Of a stretch of DNA of 11,159 bases, positions 1 to 5,307 are shown piece by piece (positions within the stretch are counted from its first letter, which is position 1; the number at the start of each line of letters is the position of its first letter). The notes beneath the pieces were generated by a model. That model made no database searches. It saw nothing but the letters and a program-made list of their open reading frames with translations, and was not told where the DNA came from. This DNA is from an uncultured Planctomycetaceae bacterium (GTDB taxonomy: Bacteria; Planctomycetota; Planctomycetia; Pirellulales; UBA1268): contig CAISKG010000523.1 of NCBI GenBank assembly GCA_903885855.1, positions 1-11,159 on the forward strand, written 5' to 3'. Made by a program: the position numbers and the translations under genes.

Positions 1-1
1 C

Positions 2-67
2 GCGATCGCGGCCGCGATCCTGGAGCGGCTCGGCGGGCCGGGCCCCGCGCGGAGCGGCGTGCCATGA
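2..67 (+). CDS. C-terminal tip of an unidentified upstream gene
   Basis: Frame 2 is open from the left edge and ends at the TGA at 65-67, which overlaps the ATG of the prepilin peptidase gene in an ATGA arrangement, the classic sign of translational coupling. The visible tail reads as an alanine-rich helix followed by LERLGGPGPARSGVP. This is too little to name a family. Frame 1 is also open to the window edge, so the alternative is that the downstream gene simply begins further left. The four-base overlap and the membrane-type N-terminus starting at 64 make a separate upstream gene more likely. Confidence 0.45.
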   Translation, partial: AIAAAILERLGGPGPARSGVP

Positions 68-1338
68 ACGCGCCGTTCCCCGCCGGGGTCTTCGGTGCGG
101 CGGTGGCCCTGGCCGCCGCCGCCCTCGCCGGCGTCGCCCTCGAGCGCCTCGCCGGCGGATGGCTCGACGCCTACGAGCGCGACGCCGCGGCGCCGGGGCC
201 TGGCGCCGCCTTCGAGCCGCGCGCGGCGTGGCGTGCCGCGGCGGCCCTCGGGGTGGCGGTGGTGGCGGCGTGGTGGTGGGAGGTGGTCTGTCTCGGACTC
301 GAGCCGGCCGGGATCGACGGCGCTCCCGTCGCCGCCTCCTGGGGGCCGTTCACCCGCTGGCTCGGCCATGCCGCCCTGCTCTCGCTCCTGGCCGCGGCGA
401 CGTGGATCGACCTGCGCCACCACGTCATTCCCGACTGGATCACCACCTCCGGCACGCTCGTGGCGCTCGTGGCCGTCTGGGGGTTCCCCGCCATCCTGCT
501 GCCGGTGGCGCTGGAGGTGCCGCGGCCCTTCGCCCCCCCGCGCCTCGTGGCCGACCTGCTCGCCGCCACCGGCCCGCTCTCTTCCGTCGATCCGGGATCG
601 GCCGCGTCGCCGCTGGCGCTGGCGGCGGCTCTGGCCATCTTCGCCGCCTGGTGGTGGCTGGTGACGTCCCCCGGCGACCTGCTCCCCGGCGTGGCCGCCG
701 ACGATCCCCTCCCGGATCCGACCGCCGCCGAGGCCCCTTCGGCACCGGCGGCCCGCGACCGCCGCACGCTCGTGCTCCTGTCCGTCGGTCTGGCGGCGAT
801 CGCCGCGGCGTGGTGGTGGGGGGGGCCGCGGTTCGTCGCGCTCCTGGCCTCCCTGGCCGGGGCGGCCGTCGGAGGGGGGCTCGTGTGGGCGACGCGCGCC
901 GGCGCGTCCCTGGCGATGGGGCGCGAGGCGATGGGCCTGGGGGATGTCACCCTGATGGCGATGGTCGGGGCGTGGATCGGATGGCAGGCCTGCGTCCTGG
1001 CCTGTTTCTTCGGCGTGCTCATCGGCCTCGTGCACGGCGTGTCGAGGATGGCCCTGCGCCTGGGCAGCGAGCTCCCGTTCGGACCGGGGCTGTGTGCCGG
1101 CGTGGTGCTGGTCGTCGCGGCCTGGCGGACGGTGTGGGGCGCCGCCGGCGAGAACTTCGCGGCCCCCCTGGAATTCGCCGCCGTGGCGGTGGCGGTGGTA
1201 GTGGGTACGGCGGTGGCGCTGGCGGTGTGGATGGCGCTCCCCGATCGGGCCCGCCGGCCGGTGCTGGCGGTGGTCCTGGTGCTGCTCGCCGCCCTGGTGG
1301 TGTGGGTGTGGGTCATCGGGGCCCCGGGCGCGGGCTGA
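64..1338 (+). CDS. Prepilin peptidase-like membrane protein (A24 aspartic protease family), expanded
   Basis: Predicted inner-membrane aspartic protease that cleaves the short basic leader of type IV pilin or type II secretion pseudopilin precursors. The two A24 catalytic motifs are present: D116 in a WIDLRHHVIPDWIT stretch, and D294 in MGLGDVTLMAMVGAWIGW, followed by ELPFGPGL at about 336-343. The protein is 424 residues, much longer than the usual 250-290. The two aspartates are about 178 residues apart, against about 65 in canonical members, because an extra membrane segment and an acidic Pro/Ala-rich loop (about 202-232) sit between them. The N-terminal zinc-binding four-cysteine region of classical PilD is absent, so the methyltransferase part is probably missing. 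Several hydrophobic helices are evident, including three at the C-terminus after residue 340. The ATG at 64 overlaps the preceding stop. The family call is firm; the exact substrate is unknown. Confidence 0.85.
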   Translation: MNAPFPAGVFGAAVALAAAALAGVALERLAGGWLDAYERDAAAPGPGAAFEPRAAWRAAAALGVAVVAAWWWEVVCLGLEPAGIDGAPVAASWGPFTRWLGHAALLSLLAAATWIDLRHHVIPDWITTSGTLVALVAVWGFPAILLPVALEVPRPFAPPRLVADLLAATGPLSSVDPGSAASPLALAAALAIFAAWWWLVTSPGDLLPGVAADDPLPDPTAAEAPSAPAARDRRTLVLLSVGLAAIAAAWWWGGPRFVALLASLAGAAVGGGLVWATRAGASLAMGREAMGLGDVTLMAMVGAWIGWQACVLACFFGVLIGLVHGVSRMALRLGSELPFGPGLCAGVVLVVAAWRTVWGAAGENFAAPLEFAAVAVAVVVGTAVALAVWMALPDRARRPVLAVVLVLLAALVVWVWVIGAPGAG

Positions 1339-1465
1339 ACGGGTCGGGCAGGGGCCGTTCGGGCTTGTCCGTCGATCCGCCGCCCCCTACCCTCCCAGCC
1401 CCCTCCCCTCCCCGCCCCCGCTGCCCCCGTCGCGCTCGCGGGGCGGGTGCGGTCCCCGAGGCAGC
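1339..1465. other. Intergenic spacer with a polypyrimidine/G-quadruplex-type tract
   Basis: This 127-base gap lies between the prepilin peptidase and the OmpA-family gene. Its core, 1383-1428, is almost pure C and T on the + strand, so the - strand carries eight runs of three to five G separated by one to four bases. No convincing promoter hexamers or T-tailed terminator were found. A weak 6-bp inverted repeat (GAACGG at 1337-1342, CCGTTC at 1355-1360) overlaps the preceding stop codon but has no T tract. Confidence 0.6.
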
Positions 1466-2347
1466 ATGGCGTCGCTCCCCAATCCTTCCGCGCGGTCGTG
1501 GCGGATCCTGGCGGCCGTGTGCCTCGTCGTGGCCACCGGCTGCCCGCAGGCGGGGCTGCGCACCGCCGCGCTCCCGACGCCGGCCGGCATGACGTCGGCC
1601 GGCGCCGGCCCGTCGGTGACGCTCCCCGGCCTCGCCTCCGCGCCGCTGCCGTCCTTCTCCAATCCCGATCCGAGGCAGCTCGAGGCCGACCTCACCCGCA
1701 GCCGCCAGGAGACGCAGCTGGTGCGCGACGAGGTGGCGGCGCTGCGCGAGCAGCTCGCGGCCACGAGCTCGCAACTGGCCAGCGCCCGGGCCGTGGCCAG
1801 GCCCGCGACCGAACCGGCCGGGGCGACCGCCGCGCCGGCGGCACCGATCGGCGCCGCCTCGATGCAGGAGGCGATGGCCCAGCTCGCGATTCCCGGGGCC
1901 ACCGCGCGGCTCGACGGCGGCGTGGTCCGTGTGGAACTGCCGGCCGACACGCTCTTCGAGCCCGGCACGGCGGCGCTGCTCCCCTCCGGCACCGCGCTCC
2001 TGACGCAGTCGGCCGAGGAACTGCGACGCGTGTTCGGCGGGCAGTTCGTCGGCATCGAGGGGCACACCGACAACGAGCCGCTCCAGGACGCCACGTGGGG
2101 ATCGGCGCACCAGCTCTCCGTGGCCCGGGCCAGCGCCGTGTTCGATTTCCTCACCGGCCGCACCGGCCTCGGACGGCAGCAGCTGTTCGTGGTGGCGCAC
2201 GGCCCCAATCACCCCGTGGTCTCCAACGCCACCGCGGCTGGCCGGGCCCGGAACCGTCGCATCGAGCTGGTGGTCTACCCCGATCTCGCGGCGGCCAGTG
2301 CGGCGTCGGCGGACGCCGACCCGGCACCCCCGGGGGCGGGCGGGTGA
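1466..2347 (+). CDS. OmpA/MotB-family peptidoglycan-binding lipoprotein
   Basis: Predicted envelope lipoprotein that anchors a membrane to peptidoglycan. Residues 1-25 form a signal peptide (R10, R13, then a hydrophobic core), and VATGC at 22-26 fits the lipobox with C26 as the lipidated residue. A Pro/Ala linker follows, then a short coiled coil at about 69-112 rich in Q, E, L and R. The C-terminal OmpA-like domain occupies about 140-282. It has GHTD (199-202) and LSVAR ending in R221, which match the Asp and Arg that bind diaminopimelate in OmpA. It closes with the AGRARNRRIELVV signature. The 19-residue spacing between that Asp and Arg, with a WGSAHQLS element, is MotB-like rather than classical OmpA. 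There is no MotB transmembrane helix and no flagellar neighbour, so a structural lipoprotein is likelier than a stator subunit. The start is the only ATG directly before the signal peptide; no strong Shine-Dalgarno is visible. Confidence 0.88.
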   Translation: MASLPNPSARSWRILAAVCLVVATGCPQAGLRTAALPTPAGMTSAGAGPSVTLPGLASAPLPSFSNPDPRQLEADLTRSRQETQLVRDEVAALREQLAATSSQLASARAVARPATEPAGATAAPAAPIGAASMQEAMAQLAIPGATARLDGGVVRVELPADTLFEPGTAALLPSGTALLTQSAEELRRVFGGQFVGIEGHTDNEPLQDATWGSAHQLSVARASAVFDFLTGRTGLGRQQLFVVAHGPNHPVVSNATAAGRARNRRIELVVYPDLAAASAASADADPAPPGAGG

Positions 2348-2384
2348 GCGGCCGCGTGCCCTCCCGGCCGTGCCGCCCCCGCCG

Positions 2385-2390
2385 TAGACT
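2385..2390 (+). promoter_or_regulatory. Candidate -10 element of hisH, leaderless type
   Basis: TAGACT matches TATAAT at four of six positions, including the key TA...T, and lies 6 nt before the hisH ATG. No Shine-Dalgarno lies in those 6 nt. Transcription starting at or next to the ATG would give a leaderless mRNA. No good -35 was found 16-19 bp upstream. The element lies within the 49-nt gap after the OmpA-family gene. Confidence 0.4.
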
Positions 2391-2396
2391 GCTGCC

Positions 2397-3038
2397 ATGA
2401 TCACGATCGTCGATTACGGCAGCGGCAACCTGCGCAGCGTGCAGAAGGCCTTCGAGCGGCTCGGCGTGGCGGCGTCGATCACCGACGACCCGCAGCGCGT
2501 CGCCGACGCCGACCGGCTCGTCCTCCCCGGCGTCGGGGCCTTCGGCGACGCCATGGGGCAGTTGCACGCGCGGGGACTCGTGGAGCCGATCGTCGCCCAC
2601 CTGCGGGCCGACCGTCCCTTCCTGGGGATCTGCATGGGGCTGCAACTGCTCTTCGAGACGGGGCACGAGGGGGGCGAGCACCGCGGGCTGGGGATCCTCG
2701 CCGGCGACGTGGCGCGCTTCGAGCTGCCGGCGGGCATGAAAGTGCCGCACATGGGCTGGAACACCGTCACGTGGATCGCCGCGGCCGGCCCCTGGGCCTG
2801 CCCCGGCGACGACTGGTACTACTTCGTCCACTCCTACGTGGCCCGCCCGCGCGACCGCGGGGTCGTCGCCGGCATCACCGACTATGGCGGCGGATTCTGC
2901 GCTGCGGTGGCCTGCGGGAGGATGGTGGCGACGCAGTTCCATCCCGAGAAGAGCCAGGACGCCGGCATGCGGCTGTTGGGCGCCTTCGCCGCCCGGCGCT
3001 GGTCGGCCGGGGCCGTGGGGCACGCCGATCGGGGATGA
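2397..3038 (+). CDS. hisH: Imidazole glycerol phosphate synthase, glutaminase subunit HisH
   Basis: HisH hydrolyses glutamine and channels ammonia to HisF, which makes imidazole glycerol phosphate and AICAR in step five of histidine biosynthesis; it acts in the cytoplasm. The 213 residues match the family length. The N-terminus MITIVDYGSGNLRSV is diagnostic, and the class I amidotransferase triad is complete: C79 in the nucleophile elbow GICMGLQLLFE, with H182 and E184 in FHPEKSQ. The HMGWN segment (118-122) that shapes the oxyanion hole in HisH proteins is also present. hisA lies 73 nt downstream on the same strand, the usual his-operon partner. hisF is not in the window, so HisH must find its partner from another locus. 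The start at 2397 gives the canonical N-terminus and has a -10-like hexamer directly before it. Confidence 0.97.
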   Translation: MITIVDYGSGNLRSVQKAFERLGVAASITDDPQRVADADRLVLPGVGAFGDAMGQLHARGLVEPIVAHLRADRPFLGICMGLQLLFETGHEGGEHRGLGILAGDVARFELPAGMKVPHMGWNTVTWIAAAGPWACPGDDWYYFVHSYVARPRDRGVVAGITDYGGGFCAAVACGRMVATQFHPEKSQDAGMRLLGAFAARRWSAGAVGHADRG

Positions 3039-3100
3039 CGGGACGCCGCGGCGGGCGACGGCGCGCGGCGGGTGACGATCAGGGACGCCCCGGTCGGGGC

Positions 3101-3107
3101 GGGAGGG
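3101..3107 (+). promoter_or_regulatory. Ribosome binding site of hisA
   Basis: GGGAGGG contains the GGAGG core and lies 4-5 nt before the hisA ATG. It is a clear Shine-Dalgarno, in contrast to hisH and cysE, which lack one. This fits hisA being translated as an internal gene of a hisH-hisA transcript. Confidence 0.55.
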
Positions 3108-3111
3108 TGCG

Positions 3112-3846
3112 ATGGAACTGTGGCCGGCGATCGACCTCCGCGGTGGACGGTGCGTCCGCCTGCTCCGCGGCGACTACGATGCCGAGACCGTCTTCGCCGA
3201 CGATCCGCTCGAGCAGGCGCGGCGCTTCGTGGCGGGCGGTGCCCGGCGCCTGCACGTCGTCGATCTCGACGGCGCGCGCGCGGGGGAGGCGGTGCAGGCC
3301 GACCTCGTGGCGCGTCTGGTGGCGGCGGCGGGCGTGCCGGTGCAGCTCGGCGGCGGCATCCGCACGCTCCGCACGGCCCGCGCCTACGCCGAGGCGGGTG
3401 TGGCACGGCTCGTCGTCGGCAGCGTGGCGGTCGAGGATCCCGCGCTGCTGACCGCCATGGCCGAGGCTCTGCCGGGGAGGATCGTCCTCGGCCTCGACGC
3501 GCGGGACGGGCTGGTGGCGGTGCGCGGCTGGACCGCCACCAGCGCCCAGACCGCCCTCGACGTCGCCCGCCGGGCCGCCGCCCTGCCGCTGGCGGCCATC
3601 GTCTACACCGACATCGCGACCGACGGCACGCTCGGCGGCCCGAACCTCGACGGCCTTTCCGCGATGGTGCGCGGCGTGCCCCTGCCGGTGGTCGCCTCGG
3701 GCGGGATCGCCGGAGCCGACGACCTGCGCCGCGTGGCGGCGGTCGGGGCCCGCGGTTGCATCGTCGGCCGAGCGCTCTACGACGGCGGCCTCGACCTCGC
3801 GACCGCGCTCGAGGCCTGCGGCGAGGGGGGGCCTGCCCCGGCCTGA
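3112..3846 (+). CDS. hisA: ProFAR isomerase HisA
   Basis: HisA is a (beta/alpha)8-barrel enzyme that performs the Amadori rearrangement of ProFAR to PRFAR, the substrate of HisF/HisH. The 244 residues are the normal length. The catalytic aspartates of the family are visible: D8 in MELWPAIDLRGG and D129 in IVLGLDARDG. Phosphate-binding signatures also fit: GGGIR at 80-84, VVGSVAVED at 101-109, and an ASGGIA loop near the C-terminus. A YTDIATDGTLGGPN segment matches the HisA consensus and separates it from HisF. The sequence specifies HisA rather than the dual-function PriA only by overall resemblance. It follows hisH by 73 nt, and no gene is visible in that gap. Confidence 0.96.
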   Translation: MELWPAIDLRGGRCVRLLRGDYDAETVFADDPLEQARRFVAGGARRLHVVDLDGARAGEAVQADLVARLVAAAGVPVQLGGGIRTLRTARAYAEAGVARLVVGSVAVEDPALLTAMAEALPGRIVLGLDARDGLVAVRGWTATSAQTALDVARRAAALPLAAIVYTDIATDGTLGGPNLDGLSAMVRGVPLPVVASGGIAGADDLRRVAAVGARGCIVGRALYDGGLDLATALEACGEGGPAPA

Positions 3847-4021
3847 GCGGCCGTTCCGCCCGGCGTCCCCGGCCGCCCGGCGGCGGGCCCGCCCCCGGAC
3901 TGTCCACCCGGTTTGCCCCCCTTGCGTGCCGCCGCGGCCGCGGCCGAAGAACCCTCAATTCCCGCAGGCTTCGCGGTCGAAGGGAACGGTGGGCGGGGTC
4001 GTGCGGGACGCACTGCCCTCC

Positions 4022-4051
4022 CTCGGGCGGCCCCGTCGCCGGCCGCCCGAG
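4022..4051. repeat. 11-bp perfect inverted repeat upstream of the cysE promoter
   Basis: CTCGGGCGGCC (4022-4032) is the exact reverse complement of GGCCGCCCGAG (4041-4051), with an 8-nt loop. It ends 2 bp before the candidate -35 hexamer of cysE. It could be an operator, or a T-less hairpin ending the hisA transcript. No T tract follows, and in such G+C-rich DNA some palindromes arise by chance, though 11 perfect base pairs is long. Confidence 0.5.
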
Positions 4052-4053
4052 CG

Positions 4054-4082
4054 TTGCCGGGGGGGCGGCGCGGCCCTACGAT
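4054..4082 (+). promoter_or_regulatory. Candidate sigma-70-type promoter of cysE, leaderless
   Basis: TTGCCG (4054-4059, four of six to TTGACA) and TACGAT (4077-4082, four of six to TATAAT) are separated by exactly 17 bp. The ATG of cysE follows the -10 by 8 nt, so the start site should fall on or next to the A of the ATG. No Shine-Dalgarno is present in those 8 nt. The rest of the 244-base gap after hisA (3847-4090) shows no gene; its only A/T-richer patch is about 3948-3962. Confidence 0.5.
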
Positions 4083-4090
4083 CGAACGCC

Positions 4091-5080
4091 ATGGCCACCG
4101 ACGTCCGCATCAAGGAACAGCTCCCCGAGCTCACGAAGCGGATCGTGGACACCTACCACGAGGTGCCCACGATCCAGTATCTCGGCCACTGCCCGCTGCC
4201 GAACTACGAGGCCATCGTCTCGGCCTGCGAGGACCTCAAGGAGATCCTCTATCCCGGCTACCGCCGGCGCGAGAACCTCCATCTCGGCAACGTCACCTAC
4301 CACGTCGGCGATCTCGTCGACGGCCTCCACGACAAGCTCACCACCCAGATCGGCCGGGCCCTGCGGCACGCCGTCGCGGCCCGGGCCGGCACGCCCCCCG
4401 CCGCCCCCGAGTACGCCGGCGTGCAGGGGTGCGTGGACGAGGCCGATTTCGAGGCCCTCGGGCAGGCCAAGGCGGTCGAGTTCCTCGAGCGGATCCCCGA
4501 CCTGCGGCGCGTGCTGGCCACCGACGTGCAGGCGGCCTACGACGGCGACCCGGCCGTGCGCACGCTCGACGAGGTCATCTTCTGCTACCCGGGCCTGGAG
4601 GCGGTGACGATCCACCGTCTCGCCCACATCCTCCACGGCCTCGAGGTGCCGCTCATCCCGCGCATGATGGCCGAGTGGGCCCACTCGCGCACCGGGATCG
4701 ACATCCACCCCGGCGCCACGATCGGCGACCACTTCTTCATCGACCACGGCACCGGCGTCGTGATCGGCGAGACCTGCGAGATCGGCCACCACGTCAAGCT
4801 CTACCAGGGCGTGACGCTCGGGGCGCTGTCGTTCCAGACCGACGGCGACGGCCACCTCGTCCGCGGCACCAAGCGGCATCCCACGATCGAAGATCGCGTC
4901 GTCGTCTACGCCAACGCCACCATCCTCGGCGGTGCGACGCGCATCGGCCACGATTCCGTGATCGGAAGCAACGTCTGGCTCACGCGCAGCGTCGATCCCC
5001 GCACGACGGTGGTCCTCGAGCGGCCCAAGCTGCGCATGCGCGGCGAGGTCGTCGCGCCGGAAGGGGATTATCAGATCTAG
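4091..5080 (+). CDS. cysE: Serine O-acetyltransferase (EpsC/CysE type), long form
   Basis: Transfers acetyl from acetyl-CoA to L-serine to give O-acetylserine, the carbon acceptor for cysteine synthase; cytoplasmic. The 329-residue protein has an alpha-helical N-terminal domain (about 1-195) and a left-handed beta-helix of hexapeptide repeats (about 200-310). Active-site residues match E. coli CysE: D145 (as D92), D218-H219 in FFIDHGTG (as D157-H158), and H263 in KRHPTI (as H193). GETCEIG and YQGVTLGALSF continue the signature. The N-terminal domain is longer than in E. coli (273 residues total), as in the EpsC-type enzymes. The chain ends in EGDYQI; a C-terminal Ile is what inserts into cysteine synthase in the known complex. 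No cysK lies nearby. An upstream in-frame ATG at 3926 would add 55 residues of low-quality sequence; the ATG at 4091 follows a promoter and starts the conserved region. Confidence 0.93.
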   Translation: MATDVRIKEQLPELTKRIVDTYHEVPTIQYLGHCPLPNYEAIVSACEDLKEILYPGYRRRENLHLGNVTYHVGDLVDGLHDKLTTQIGRALRHAVAARAGTPPAAPEYAGVQGCVDEADFEALGQAKAVEFLERIPDLRRVLATDVQAAYDGDPAVRTLDEVIFCYPGLEAVTIHRLAHILHGLEVPLIPRMMAEWAHSRTGIDIHPGATIGDHFFIDHGTGVVIGETCEIGHHVKLYQGVTLGALSFQTDGDGHLVRGTKRHPTIEDRVVVYANATILGGATRIGHDSVIGSNVWLTRSVDPRTTVVLERPKLRMRGEVVAPEGDYQI

Positions 5081-5086
5081 TTTCAC

Positions 5087-5116
5087 GGGTGCGGAGCCAT
5101 CCTGGCCTCCGCACCC
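5087..5116. terminator. Hairpin 1 of unit A, possible transcription terminator
   Basis: GGGTGCGGAG (5087-5096) pairs perfectly with CTCCGCACCC (5107-5116). The stem can continue through CCA/TGG with one bulged C to a 3-nt loop, giving 13 base pairs. It lies 7 nt after the cysE stop codon. The bases after the stem are TTGGGG, so there is no proper U tract; termination here would be non-canonical. In unit B the same hairpin is shorter: 8 bp, 5186-5193 with 5207-5214. Confidence 0.45.
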
Positions 5117-5127
5117 TTGGGGCGACC

Positions 5128-5150
5128 CGTGAAACGCCGAGGGTTTCACG
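5128..5150. repeat. Hairpin 2 of unit A, invariant palindrome
   Basis: CGTGAAAC (5128-5135) and GTTTCACG (5143-5150) form a perfect 8-bp stem with a 7-nt loop. The copy in unit B (5226-5248) is identical, including the loop. The identical block around it runs from 5121 to 5156 and is the best conserved part of the array, which suggests that this palindrome is the functional or mobile core. Confidence 0.65.
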
Positions 5151-5259
5151 AGGGTCGCCGGGCGCCGCATCCTTGGGCGCGGCACGGGTGCGGAGCCGAC
5201 AGGAGCCCGCACCCTTGAGGCGACCCGTGAAACGCCGAGGGTTTCACGAGGGTCACCGG

Positions 5260-5278
5260 GCGCCGCATCCTGCGGCGC
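5260..5278. repeat. Hairpin 3 of unit B
   Basis: GCGCCGCA (5260-5267) and TGCGGCGC (5271-5278) form a perfect 8-bp stem around a TCC loop. The unit A counterpart (5162-5180) is degraded at two positions in the 3' arm (TG for GC), leaving a weaker stem. Confidence 0.6.
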
Positions 5279-5307
5279 GGCACGGGTGCGGAGCCGAGGA
5301 GTGCGGA

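Larger units (their letters stand above)
5081..5307. repeat. Tandem 98-99 bp hairpin repeat (2.2 copies) at a convergent gene junction
   Basis: Unit A is 5084-5182 (99 bp), unit B is 5183-5280 (98 bp), and a truncated unit C begins at 5281 and keeps about 17 bases before diverging near the sulfatase stop. Each unit starts CACGGGTGCGGAGCC. From 5111 to 5182 unit A matches unit B at 68 of 72 positions by hand alignment. Each full unit contains three inverted repeats. The array starts immediately after the cysE TAG and ends at the sulfatase TGA (5308), so it fills the whole convergent gap. It may work as a two-sided terminator or be an interspersed palindromic element. It contains no ORF of note and no integrase-like site. 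Confidence 0.85.

Noticed and set aside
1337..1360. Terminator hairpin after the prepilin peptidase
   Set aside because: The stem is only 6 bp with a 12-nt loop and no T tract, and overlaps the stop codon.
3039..3111. Small gene between hisH and hisA
   Set aside because: No start with a ribosome binding site and no sensible product; only the hisA Shine-Dalgarno is supported.
3872..3884. GCCGC/GCGGC hairpin after hisA as a terminator
   Set aside because: A 5-bp stem with a 3-nt loop and no T run is expected by chance in DNA this G+C-rich.
3926..4090. Upstream ATG extension of cysE
   Set aside because: The added 55 residues are compositionally unlike the protein, and a promoter with 17-bp spacing lies inside the extension just before the ATG at 4091.
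5081..5307. CRISPR array
   Set aside because: Only about 2.2 units, each nearly 100 bp and repeated throughout, with no unique spacers and no cas genes.
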